Of a stretch of 64,000 nt of DNA, positions 21,751 to 33,800 are shown one piece after another. How positions within the stretch are numbered: the first letter of the stretch is position 1; each line of letters starts with the position of its first letter. Position numbers and translations under genes: made by a program. This DNA comes from Brachionus koreanus (lineage: Eukaryota; Rotifera; Eurotatoria; Ploima; Brachionidae), in the NCBI GenBank assembly GCA_016987375.1, contig PJRA01000323.1:1853441-1917440 (forward strand), read 5' to 3'. The notes under the pieces are model-generated. The model had not been told where the DNA came from. It saw nothing but the letters and a program-made list of their open reading frames with translations, and ran no database searches.

Positions 21751-24372
21751 ATGGCATCAAGTAATTCAAACGAACCAAAAATAAATGTAAAAGATGGTAA
21801 ATTGGACTAAAAAAATCTTAATTCAAATGACTTTTAATTGAAAATTTAAAAGTATGTAAAAAATTTCAGATGAAATCAGATGAGCTCTTGGCTAACAAGC
21901 TTCAAACAGAAGAATGTGAATTTACTTTTCTAATTTTTGGTCTAAAAATTCTAATCAATTTATTCAAGATTTCGATCATACGAAAAAAAATCGCTTTCTC
22001 AAGCAAATAAATCGCGAAAACATGCGCAAAAGTATTCCCCTAGTCGAGTCAATTCAAACCGATGAGAAAAATTATCAAAAAAATTTAAAAATAGAAAATG
22101 ATAAATTAAAGCAATTGTAATTGATCTTCACTAATTTTTTCTTGTAGTTTTTGTTGTCAAAATATTTTTATTTTTAAGAGAGAAAAATGATCAAACAATA
22201 GCAATTGAATTGCAGCAAAAATATTTGAAAGAAATTGAGATGGACCAACTTCGCCAGGACGAGGCAAGGCTAAAAAAATTAACAAAAAAAATAAAATCTA
22301 ATTTTTTCAAAGGAACTGGCCAAAAAAATGCAACAAGAGGAAATACTGACCGACTCGGTTGGTCTAGAAAAAACCGATGTCAATCAGAATATTTATGAAG
22401 AGTCGTATTATCACGATCCGGATGATGACTTTAGTCTAGCCGTTTATTTACAACAGCAGGAGCAGGTAATTAGTCTATAAAGTCATTTATAATAAAATTT
22501 TTGACACAAATATCGTGTTACAGGGCCATATGAGTCGAGAGACTCTTAGCGATGAAGAGCTTGCACGACGACTGCAATACTCCGAGAATTCTAGACTTAA
22601 TGGCAATCTCTATTCTCAAAATTACAAAGTAAGAAAGCTGTAGATGTGGCTCGGTGTTTTAAAATAAAATATTTTTGTGTTTTTCTTTTTTATTGTTAAT
22701 AAAAATTTTTTAGAAAAAAAAAAAATCAATTTTTTTCTTCTTTCGGTGTTTAATTTATTTATTAGAATTTTTATGTATTTGTATGTGTATTTCTAATTTA
22801 TTGCCTGGATGTCTAGTCTAAATATTTAAAGCGATTATGTCCGATTCGTGACTCGGACTCAGTTTTGAACTGGGTCGGCTATTTGAATTAAAATATCAAA
22901 ACTTGTAAATTAATTTTAGTTTCTTTATTTTCTGGTTGTAAAAATTGGGCAATCGAGCATCATTAATCTTAGTTAACTGGCAGCCAAAATCGACTGCTCT
23001 TATCTCAAATTTATTTGTAATTAACCATAAGTTAAATTTTATTTTCAATTAAATTAGTAGCCCGAAAATTGCTATTTAATTGGACTTGCTTTTGGCGAGA
23101 AAGCATAACCCAAAGGAAAAAAAATTGCTATTAATTTGATTGATTTTTGATCAAAAAATAAAATAAATGAAAAAAAAATGCCATCTTTAAAACATATATT
23201 CTTATTTTGCTGTAGCAATTATACGATTAGAAACTTAATATCGGATAGTGCTTGAGACTCGAGGAAATCGAGCTTAGTGCGAAGATATTTTAGAATCTCG
23301 GCATATAAAAATTAAATCTAAAGGTTATATTAACAAAATTGTTTATTAAATGGCAAATTAACTTTAAAAGTAATTTTTTTTAAATATTTAATTTTAAACT
23401 TGGCTCGAAAAAAAGAAGAAAGATAGAAATAAAAAAGCATCCCTAGGTAGTAATCTAGATCCAAACATAAATCTACCTAAAGCTATTTTAATTTCATTTT
23501 TATAGTCTAAATCTATCTAGTCTTAGTTGGTTCTTAATTTTGTTTAGTTATTAGTCAAAACACTTGAGCGAATAGAAAATATTCAATGCTCGACCCCTTT
23601 GTTTCCTCTAAATGACCAATTAGTTGTTCTTTTTTATTTTATTTTAAATATTTATCTTTGGCTTAATGAATCATAAACATAATAGTTAACCCGAATTTTT
23701 TAAGACTCGTATCATATCTATTCAAAATTTAAGTGATTATAACTCGCTCGAACCACACTCATTTGTATCCTCTGGGTCATTCACTACTTTATCGTCCTAT
23801 TCAATAAATTCAAACAATTATTCACGTCTTTTTTTTCCACAAAAGCAATTAGATGAGCATAAATTGGTCGACTATCGTGCAAAAATGAGCTACAATTACG
23901 ATTCATTAAACTCGTCCAACAAATACACTGACCATAGCTACGAAGAAGACAGTCTCATAGAAACAATAGGTATTTTTAGATTCTAATTGAAGAAAAAAAG
24001 GTCAAATTTAACTACTTTTGAAACCAGATTCAAAAGAAAACATTTGCGATTCGAAAAAATCCAAAGAGAAAAATCCTAAAAATGTCATTGCTACGATTGA
24101 TCCAACTTTTTCCAAGGGTACACACTCGCCCACTTCAAATTCAAGTGGTACGATATTTGTAAATATAGCAATTTTTTTCTCTTAATAATTTTTTTTTCTT
24201 AGACTTGGAGCAGCATGATGGTTCAACAAGCAGCATGAAAAGCAAAAAGAATGGCTACTCTTCGCTTGGAGACAACGATACGGAAATATTTCTACCAATT
24301 CAGGGCCAAAAAAGAGGAACTATCAAATCAATAAAGAAAAAAAAATCCCACACGCAATGTCTACAGCAATAA
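21751..24372 (+). CDS. CCDC50: CCDC50 (Ymer)-like coiled-coil protein (9 exons)
   Basis: Exons at about 21751-21796, 21880-21915, 21969-22116, 22179-22263, 22313-22465, 22524-22628, 23705-23969, 24028-24147 and 24203-24372 give about 375 aa. The repeated short helices DDELLANKLQTEE, IAIELQQKYL, ELAKKMQQEE, FSLAVYLQQQEQ and DEELARRLQ match the CCDC50 pattern of EIAxxLQEEE-type motifs, which in the human protein bind ubiquitin and damp NF-kB and EGFR signalling. The rest is Ser/Lys-rich and poorly conserved. Intron 4 (22264-22312) begins with GC rather than GT; intron 6 is about 1.1 kb and the others are short. The second acceptor (near 21880) and exon 7 boundaries are the least certain. I infer orthology from motif pattern only. 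Confidence 0.72.
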
Positions 24373-24598
24373 TTGGTCGAGCCAAATTGTATGAAGCAAG
24401 CATGTCCGGACTATTTTTTTTTTTTGACTTTTTTTTTCAAATTAATTTAAACTTTAGAATTAAAAAAATGCTTATTTTGTAAAAAAATATTTGATATCAA
24501 ATAAACATTTAAGTGAAGCATTAAATTAAAATAAAATGCATAATATACATAATATTTATTAAGCTAATTAAAACTTTTTTTTTTTTTGGACAAAAAAT

Positions 24599-25478
24599 TT
24601 AAACTTTGCGTTTAGCTGGCGGTCTGGGTGGCCGAGTAAATGGAATTGGTATTGGCGTATTATCAGTAATTGAAATGATGTTTAATTTTCCCATTTGAAG
24701 AGCTTTTATGCTGGCCTTAATTTGAAAATTGAGTTTTTTTTTTTTAATTTAAATTCGACTAAATCTCACAAGTCTTCCATTTCCGAAACCTTTGACGGTC
24801 ACGCGCACATTTTTAATACCTCTTCTCTTGGCGTTTTCGGTCAATGCCAGACTAGCGCTTTGACCTGCGACAGCTGTTGATTTTTTTGAATTTTTGAAAC
24901 CAACTGAGCCCTTAAAAATGATGAATTAATCAAAATTTTTTGAATTGAGAAATTCAAATGATACCGCCGATGTGGTAAACAAAATATTTCCATTGTGATC
25001 GGTCAGATTTAGAATAGTGTTGTTTTTGCTTGCTTTTATGTTGACTATGTGAATTTTGTTGTAAGCAACTCCTTCAATCATTAGTGCTGAATGAGTATCT
25101 GAAGTTGGCTGCCAGCCTAGATTATTAGCTCTTAAAACTAACTGTACATTATTAATTCAAAATAAAATATTCTAAAATAAGTTACATCGGATTTGCTTTG
25201 GCTATTCCAAACGGATTAGTTTCCAAGATGGATTTTTTGTTAATTTTCCGAGCCGATTCAGGCTCCACTGGTTCTTGTGCATCACTTTGTGCTGGTTCAC
25301 TTGGCATTTCAGTAGAGTAGCTTTTTCTTATCATACTTAAGCATGATGGGTTCAACAAGTTCGAGCCTAAATTCAATTATGATTAAAATGTTTTGAAAAT
25401 ATTATTCATCAATATACTCTTAAATGATGGTGAGATTTTTAAGAGATTTGGTAAATTTTTACACAAAAACGATGCCAT
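24599..25478 (-). CDS. MRPS11: Mitochondrial ribosomal protein uS11m (MRPS11), 5 exons
   Basis: Read from 25478 downward: exons 25418-25478, 25186-25366, 24965-25130, 24770-24910 and 24599-24715 give 221 aa. Residues 1-35 are basic and hydrophobic with no acidic residue, as expected of a mitochondrial targeting peptide; residues 36-80 form an acidic linker. The uS11 fold follows: YNKIHIVNIKASKNNTIL, TSAGSVGFKNSKKSTAVAGQ, the helix LALTENAKRRGI, VRVTVKGFGNGR and the C-terminal IISITDNTPIP with an RPPRPPAKRKV tail. These match bacterial S11 and human MRPS11 block by block. It sits on the small mitoribosomal subunit platform and contacts 12S rRNA. The gene is tail to tail with CCDC50, only 226 bp separating the stops. 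The acceptor of exon 3 was chosen for frame continuity. Confidence 0.93.
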
Positions 25479-26073
25479 ATCGGTTAAATAAAATTCAAAT
25501 TAAATCAAATGTTAAAGAAAAAAATGCAACATTTCTATTTTTTCTAAAATAAAAAAAATGCATTCGCTTCAAATTTCGTTATAAACTTTACTTAAATTTA
25601 GAACTGGATAAGAATGAAAAATTAAAAAAAAATTATTTGATTGCTTTCAAAAATTAAAATAATTAAAATAGTTTTTTGATTATTAAAAATTAAATAATTA
25701 AATTTGAAAAAAAAAAAATTTTAACCTTTGATTCTACAAGTATATGATTGATTCTAGTAGTTAAAATTTATTTTTCCGTGAATTAGTTATAAAAATGGTT
25801 TGGTTTTAAATGGTCTAAACTTAAAATTAAAAAATAATTTAAAAGATCAACTGTTTTAAGTTTTTAATCTGTGCTCAAGCGTATTTAAATTCTTAAAATA
25901 TTTTTTTTCAAATATAAAATGCAGGCTAAATTTTTATTTCACCATCAAATTTTTCTTTTTTTAGCAAATTTTATTCTTTTTTTAAAAAAAAAATGAAGCA
26001 AAAATAAAACAAAAAGTTTAATTCCTTTATTTTATTGAATGACAAAGAAAGAAAGCATTTAACTTTGACATAT

Positions 26074-26101
26074 NNNNNNNNNNNNNNNNNNNNNNNNNNN
26101 N
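26074..26101. other. Assembly gap (28 N)
   Basis: A run of 28 unspecified bases. The true gap size is unknown; the flanks differ in character, with an RT relic starting 85 bp after it, so a longer LINE copy may have been collapsed here. Confidence 0.99.
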
Positions 26102-26184
26102 TTTTTATTTTTTTTAAACATCATGTCTTCAAAAAACTTAAATTAATTAATCTTTAAATAATTGCTTTTTAATAATATTCGTTT

Positions 26185-26460
26185 CCTAGGTTTGGACCAG
26201 CATTCAGCATTAAATACAAAAATCTTATAAATGATATACCAAAAATGAATAAATCAAATTGCCAATACTCTCTTCTTTTTGCAGATGATTTTGCAATTTT
26301 TTTTTTTTAATAAGGAAAGTAATCTCGAAAATACGATAAATAAATGCCTTAAAGAAGTTAATAGATGGCTTTGCAAGTGGAAAATTAAAGTTTCTTCTGA
26401 AAAGTCATGTTACATGATCTTTGAAAATAGAAAAAATCCAAAATTCACTTAGACCTTATA
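26185..26460 (+). mobile_element. LINE reverse-transcriptase relic with FADD catalytic motif
   Basis: The plus strand encodes FGPAFSIKYKNLINDIPK, then QYSLLFADDFAIFF, where FADD is the RT catalytic motif C, and after a homopolymer-induced frameshift LENTINKCLKEVNRWLCKWK and KVSSEKSCYMIF, the conserved region after the active site. This is the canonical non-LTR RT order. The element is truncated on both sides and frameshifted at the T-run near 26300. Confidence 0.85.
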
Positions 26461-26671
26461 ATTTACAATAATAATTTAAATCGTCAGGAAAAGGGCAATG
26501 TTAAATCTTAGTACAAAAATTACAGTACAAAAAAGAAAAACTATATAATTATTTTTCTATTTGTGCAAAAATGGTTCTGTAAACAGTACAATGTTGTACA
26601 AGTTTGTACAAACGAATTCTAAGCTCTGCAAAAACTGTGCAATTTTGTGCAAATTTTGTCAAATCTTTGGT

Positions 26672-26732
26672 CAAATCAAATCTAAAGTGAAAAAAATCAA
26701 ATCTAAAGTGAAAAAAATCAAATCTAAAGTCA
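26672..26732 (+). repeat. Minisatellite, three copies of a ~22-bp unit
   Basis: AAATCAAATCTAAAGTGAAA is repeated three times in tandem; the last copy ends CATAAA. It lies within an open frame (26561-26779) that I regard as non-coding because the preceding part is itself built from TGCAAA/TGTACAA repeats. Confidence 0.8.
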
Positions 26733-27279
26733 TAAAAAATGACATAAGACTCTTCAACTATTTTCCTAAAATAGCATGAGGCAAAGTTAATAATTAAAAA
26801 AGTTTTCGAAATTTACTGTTATTAAATAGCTTGTATCTTAACTCAATTTTGAACTAAGTTTCTTAAGAAAAGTTAGTTTTTATATAAAATGGAAAACTTT
26901 TTCATTTTTAATTTTTTTTTAAAATTAACCAAGAATTTTTTTTCGAAATTAGGCATCCCAAAAAATTCGTCAAGTTAAATTTTAATGGCGATTAATCTTT
27001 TAATATTCTTTATAATTAAAATCTGATTAACTAAAAAAAAAACATTTTCTAAGTTGAAGGGAGAATCATAAATAATAAAAAATTTTAATTTTATTATTAA
27101 AAAAAAATGCGTAAAAAAATATATTTAATAAAGCATAAAAGCTTTTAAGTAATTACTATTCAAATTTCTAAAAAAGCATAATGATTTTAATTTAAAATTT
27201 ACAAATATTTAAAATAAAATTGGGTTTTTTTTTCAAAATTTATCCCTATATAGACTGCTATATCTAAAATGAATATTTC

Positions 27280-27855
27280 TTAATTTAAAAAATGTTGACT
27301 ATTGGAATCTTCATCTAAATTGTTGACAAAACTTGTTCTCGATTGTTTGGCCGAGCGTGGCATCGACGAATAATTTTTATTGATCGCATGCAACTTGGAT
27401 AAATTGTAGATTATCTTTGTTGAGTCGACAAATCGAGAAGTAATGGCAGAATGTGACCGGCTAAATTGATTTTTGTGTATTTCTCTTAGCGTTATTGGTT
27501 TATTGGAACACAAATTGTAGTCAAAATTGATAGAACTAGAGTAAATGTCAGGCTTTGAAGCGCCTTCTTTTTCATTTTCATGTTCATTTTGATTAGATAA
27601 GTTCTTATTTTTCAATAAATCTGAATCATAGTTGTAATTTTGTTTATATAGTTCGACACTGTTCGATATTAAACTTTCCAATAGTTCATTATTTGTATCA
27701 ATATAATCCAAACTAGTCATTGGATTCAATTTTTGACCACATAGAGCCATTTTTTTGCTTGGCAATTTTGAGTAAAAACTTGAACTAGAGTGTGATAGTG
27801 ATGGCGAAAATTTTGGATCTAGTCTATAGCATGGTTCACAATTCATTTTAAACAT
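27280..27855 (-). CDS. 191-aa open frame directly downstream of TTLL10, same frame
   Basis: It is in the same frame as the last TTLL10 exon, separated by its TAG stop and five sense codons, so the open stretch after the TAG is 196 codons. The protein is Ser/Asn-rich with mixed codons and includes DYIDTNNELLESLI, TLREIHKNQFSRSHSAITSR and MPRSAKQSR; it looks like genuine coding sequence of a disordered region rather than chance. It could be (a) a C-terminal extension of TTLL10 reached by stop readthrough, alternative splicing, or because the TAG is an error; or (b) an independent small gene starting at the ATG at 27855. I recognise no domain. Confidence 0.5.
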   Translation of the reverse strand: MFKMNCEPCYRLDPKFSPSLSHSSSSFYSKLPSKKMALCGQKLNPMTSLDYIDTNNELLESLISNSVELYKQNYNYDSDLLKNKNLSNQNEHENEKEGASKPDIYSSSINFDYNLCSNKPITLREIHKNQFSRSHSAITSRFVDSTKIIYNLSKLHAINKNYSSMPRSAKQSRTSFVNNLDEDSNSQHFLN

Positions 27856-27870
27856 AGCAGCCTCGAATCC

Positions 27871-30800
27871 CTAGGATTTAATTACAATTTTTGGCGGAGG
27901 AAATATAGTGGTAGGAATCGCTTTGCGTTCAATTCGCTGAGCTCTGCCACTTTTTGTTCTAAAATAAACTAAAAATAATTTAAAATTTAACACATCCAGA
28001 TTTTAATTTTCTCACTGACTTATTACCTTCAACAGTTGCTGGCTTAAGCTCTAAGCTGTTTAAATTTGTTGTATTTTTGGTACGATGGGCGAGAGCATTT
28101 AATTTAAGCTTGGTGTAGTCGGTTGGAGATTTGAATACTGGCTCACTTTGAACAGGTCTTGATGGTTGACTTTCGTTAATAATTGGCACCGGCTTTTTGC
28201 TAAGCACCGGAGAGCCGGGTGAATTTCTAATCTCAGGCTTTTGAACTTTGTTCTTGGGTGGCAAAGTTGTAGTGGTTACTGTGTGCGAATTAATTATTTT
28301 GGCGTTTGAGCTTGGTGGCGAAATGCTCTGAGAACGACGCAGTATGGTCGACGATCGTTCCAAATTCGGCTTAGGCTGGGGAACTTTCAATTCATTGAAA
28401 ATTAATTGATAATTTTTTTGTGCAGTCAGTGGAAGAATTTTTTTGTTTGAACGAGCTTTTTCAAAGCATTCAATCGCAATTTCTGGTCGTAAAAAAATAG
28501 AATCAAAATTCAAACCAAGATAAAAATTTAGTCCTACTTAATCCTTCTTCAATTACAGGAGGAATAGCCTTAACCAAAACATCAGTATTGGTTGTTATTG
28601 CTGGATTTACATTGACTTCAATCAGCCAAATTTTCATATCCTCATCAATCATAAAATCATACCCATATATTCCGAAATATCCGGTTTTTCGTTGAAGTTT
28701 AAAGCGAACACTATGAATTACCTGAGTCATTATATCACAAATTCGTTTCTTTAGAATTAAAATATTAAATAAAAAGCTAAATAGGTCTCTTATACTTCAA
28801 TATCATTGATGCTCACCATCAGACATAATTAAATGAAATTTTTTCGGGTATCAAGAATGGTTAAAAATAAAGTTCGCTACTCGGATCCGATATCTAACTT
28901 ATCTAGTTTTTTTTTGGTATCTGGTCTTGACTCGATAGTCATTCACCCAATTTTTTATGATACAAACTCAGACTAGTTACCTATTTAGTCAATTTTTTGG
29001 GAACAAAATTTTGTACCCATTGGTGACATGAAAAATGGGTCTCGTACCAAAAAAATTGAGTAAAATTGATAACAAAACAAACTTTATTTCATCTCAAATC
29101 TGATATCTAAATTTATTTTTTAAACTCAAGTTAGTGACTTAAATTTTTTTTTTATAAATCAAAGAATAAACGCCAATTTTTCACATTGCAAGATTTCAAT
29201 TTTCAACTAAGCATTGAATTTTGTAGGAAACTACTTAAAAAAGCTCTAGATGAACAGTTTCAAGAACAATAATTACTTTTGATGAGAAGTGGATATTTTT
29301 TTCAAGATTTCGATAACAAAAATCAATGGTTAGACCAATCTCAAACAGCTCAGTCAGTTGTGAAAAGAGGACACTTTGATTAAAAGGTGATTTTTTGTGC
29401 TTAATGGAATTCCAAAGGTACAGGAGACTTTTAGACTTTTTTTTTCTAATACTTTACTCTGAACAATTTTAATGAATGTATGCTTCACTTCAATAAAAAT
29501 ATCCTTTCTGTGATCAATCAAAACTAAGTTTGTTTCTTCAAGAAAACGCTAGACCTCAAGCACCTGGAGGACTTTTTTCTAATTTAGAGTGTAATCCAGA
29601 TCTTTCTATCTAATCATCTTTTTCACTTATTTTTTTAGAGTAGGGCATTTTACTAACCAAAACCAAGTTGAAGATGGATGTCGTGAGTTTTTTGGCTGCA
29701 TAAAACGTGAATGATACAAGAGAGGAAGCGAACTACTTACTCACTAATAGATAGCTAAAGACCATAGAGCACAATGGTTTAAATTTTTAATATTAGCTTA
29801 GTATGGCTCTTTTTTATTGATAAATTAAATAAGTTTAAACAAAACGCAAAAATTTTTAACCCATCTTAATAATTAATTTTTTAATTAAATGAGTTCAATG
29901 GATAAAAAAACCAAGTCCATTCAATTAAGCTGCAACTATCTATTTGAATAAATCAATTTTAATTATCTTCTATATTTTAACTCTTTTTATATCTCATTTA
30001 ATTAGAATCTTTTACGTAAATACGTAAATTATTGAAAAATACCAAAAGCAAACCACCACTTTAATTTCAGACATTGAAAAACGATCAGCAATGTTATTGA
30101 AATATTACAGACTCAACTAAAGTGAAAAATTATTCTTTAATTTTACAGTTAATCCATTTAGAACCCAATCTTTTGGTAGACCCTTAGCTTCGGCTACTTC
30201 ATTATTTATGTATTCATTAAATTGTTCCATTGTCCAAGTAGTATCCTCTTTTATTTCTTTATATTGAGGATCTTTTTTTTGAAAAAACTGGTTTGTTAAA
30301 TGAGTAATGAGATTGTCATCATCATTTTTAAAGTCATTCATGCACAATCTCAAGTATCCATGATGAAAAAAAACTAGAAGTGGTTTTGTATTAGCGATTA
30401 ACATGTAGCATCTGATGTCAAACTTTCTCTTATTGATTAAGAGTGGATTGTTTATGTACTTTTGAATAATCCTACCACTCGGCTTTGTTACTCCAAAGCG
30501 TTTATGTTGTCCTTCCTCAATTTGATCCAATTTTTGTTTAAGCACATCAGGATCTCTGACTAAATAAATACCTTTTCCTTGGTTCATCGATACTGGTTTG
30601 CAAATCCATAATTCATCATCTTGATAATTTAGAATAATTAAAATTTGGCTTTGGATTTTTCGGAAAGAAGACTAAAGTCCTGTTAGCTCAGAATAAGTCA
30701 AAGTTATTCTGATCTAACTAAATGATGAATGATAAATGGAAATAATTATTCTTTATTGACAAAAAGAACAGGTCTATAAAAAACTTTTCGAAACAGTTTA

Positions 30801-33800
30801 AAAAAAATTGTAAGCAAAATAATTTCTAATGATAAAGTAAATTTCAGTTAAAATGATAAAATACGGAATGTATCTTAAAATAAAAATTCAATTTCTTAAA
30901 TTTAGATTCTTTATTATTCCAATACTTCACTGATAATTTTTATACTATGTTTTCTGTCTTTTATTTAACTAGCTAAAATATTCAGAACTCGATAAAGTGA
31001 TTTAAAAAAATAGTATATTTAAAAAAAATGATGCTTAAATTGATAATTTTAGATTTTTATACACTATAAGATTAATTTTAAATTAGAAGACAACAAATTA
31101 ATTTTATAATTTTTTAATAATAATTTGTTCTTTTTCCATCTTTGGGGTTACTAAGAACCTTTTTCAGAGATCACTGCATCAGTTTAAACATGAACCCTGT
31201 TTAACATAGACATCGGTAAGATTTTTTTCCCCTTGGGATCGAACCTTCGATCCTTTACTTGTCGTAGTTGTTGTTTTAGCATACTGATAAACTATTTAAA
31301 ATACAGACAAAACTTTTCAGTATTTATTTCAGCTATTAAATAGTTAATTTAGCCTAATGAGTTCGTGAACAAAGCCGAACGTTGTGGTCAAAGAAAAGCA
31401 GCAAGTGGATTAATAAAAAATTGAAATTAAATTCAATATTCTTTTAAAAAAGTTTCTTAAATGACAAAAATTTAATTCATTTATAATTTTAAAAAAATTT
31501 AAAATTTTTATCAAATCCATTTTTAAATTTAAAAATTGAATACATAAAACAGTTTTTAGGTTTTTTAAAAAGGGAATATTGCTTTATGGAAGAAAACATG
31601 TTTAATAGTAAAGAATGCTGGGATGAAAAATGGTTATGCTGAAAAGTTTTACAAGTAGATTAAAAAGATTTGAAAGTATGTTGGCCATGTAGATCTTTGC
31701 TTGTGTAACTAAATTCCAAACCAGTATATCTGAATGCAATTCTGATGCCTTTATTTGATGATAATTTTTTTACAATTGTCAGTGTTTTCACCAAAGTGGT
31801 TTTTAATTCTGTACATTAATAAAAAGTTAAAAAAATAATAGAATTGAATACAATTTTCTCTTTTGGATCTATCGATCTTATAAAATTAAACACAACTTAA
31901 GGCACATCATGATTATTAAGCAATCTAAAATGTGCTTTACGGCTGTATCATGTTATTCTAACCCTAATGTATTTTGATTCAAAGTTACAAGTTACTTGAC
32001 ATTCTATTTTCCGTAGGAATTGAGTTTTTAAAATTGTGAAACTTGATAGTCTAAGGTATTTTTAGATTCTAGATTTTTACTTGAATAATTTGTAATAATA
32101 AATAATAAATCAATACAAAACTAATTTGCTAAGGATTATATTAAACAAAAATTTTTTCACTTTGTTTGATTTTCAAGACAAGTTATTATATTAATGCTAC
32201 AAGAATTGCTTGATTTCAATTTCACAGTCTTTTTTCTACAGTATACAACGGTTCTAATAAAACCAAAACGGTCTCAGCTCGGCCGACTATTTGTCGACCT
32301 CTTGGTCCGACCAAGCCAAATTTTGGTCAGACGGTTAGGTCGGTTTTTTGGGACGGCAAACGGTCGGCTTAAGACCGTTTTGTTTTTATTAAAATCGCTG
32401 TACTCAAATTGAACCAATTGCTCATTAAAGATTCTGGAAATGAAGATTAGCGTCTTGCCATTATCCGCTAGGAAAGAAAAGGGCAAATTAATTTTTTTAA
32501 ATATTTTGAATTTTATTTGAAAATATTTATCTCATAAAATTTAACATTTTTCAAAGAAACATCTAAATTAATTCATATAAAAGGTTTTCTTTTTTGTTTT
32601 CATTTTGTAAAATTATAGAGATTCATTTATTTTCATGTTATTTTATTAATCTCAAACAAAAAAAAAATAATTTTCTTACTGCTTCAAAAGTAAAATATCA
32701 AATTATTATTTTATTTTGATTCCAAAATAAAAAAATTAACTAAGGTTTGAAAAAGAAAAAATTCTAATCACTGATTTGTTTTAGGTTTATTTAAATAGAT
32801 TAATAAAATAAAATTAAATAGATTAATATTAAGACTCTTTTATAAATCAAAATAATACAAAAATATAGCCTCAGAATATTTTTTTCTACAAAAGAAAAAA
32901 AACATGAAATTTGATACGAAATAAAAGAATTTTTTATTTTTAATTATGGAACAATATTTTTTATGAAAAATGCCAACAGTGAAAAATTTTATGTTTGTTT
33001 AAAAAAGTAAAAAAAAAATAACCAAAAGAAAGCAAAATTAAATAAAAAATAAAAAATACTTTGTGGATTTATCTCACCTTTTTGTATACAGTTAGTAGAA
33101 AATAAAAATTTTATTAATTTTATCTGGCATTGTTGACAAGCTATTGACACCTTGAGGTTTTTTTTATCAAGAATTAGCGTTTAATAAAGATTAAAGTAGA
33201 AATTTTTTTTACATGTTTGAATTAATAAAATAAAAACGAGATAAGAAATGTCCCCTAACATGGCAACTAATTGAAATAATTATTTCGAACCTGATTTGAA
33301 AAAAATTTGAAAAGTAATCAAAAGCGCACTTATAGACTTGTATACAAAAATTAAATACTTAAGCTTAAGACTACTCGAAACTATAGAGCTTTTCTAAGAA
33401 AAATTAATATTTATTCACTTAAAAAATATTTTCTTAATATTTGTTAAAGCAATTAAAATTAGCAAACAAAAAAAACTATTACTCTTTGCATTGGTGAAAT
33501 AGCTTTCACGGTCGGCTTTGTCATCTAACTTGTAGGTTAGAGGAAGATACTCTTCCAGAGGAATGAACGCTTTATTTGGTAACTGATTTTGTGACTTTTC
33601 GAATGCCTGTAAACTACAAAGCAAATTTAGCTTATTTGTGAATAGTGAACAATTTGGAATATGATTGACCATTTGATCACCCTCTCTGAAACTATTCCAA
33701 TTAATGCTCCGGTTACATTGGACCCACTTGAGTCTGAATGACTCGTCATTGCTTTCAGTGATCTGTTCCCAGCCAACTCCTTTCAAAATATTTATGACCC

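Larger units (their letters stand above)
25479..27279. other. Intergenic DNA with gap, LINE relic and minisatellite
   Basis: Contains an assembly gap (26074-26101), an RT relic (26185-26460) and a triplicated 22-bp unit (26672-26732). Otherwise AT-rich with long A/T runs and nothing coding. Confidence 0.5.

Noticed and set aside
26561..26779. 72-codon Lys/Cys-rich open frame
   Set aside because: Built from tandem TGTACAA/TGCAAA and AAATCTAAAGTG repeats.
31235..31294. Functional tRNA gene on the minus strand
   Set aside because: A and B boxes are present but neither the T stem nor an acceptor stem pairs.
32194..32486. Two overlapping open frames on opposite strands
   Set aside because: Both lie across the palindromic GC-rich element; open frames on both strands are expected from the inverted repeat.
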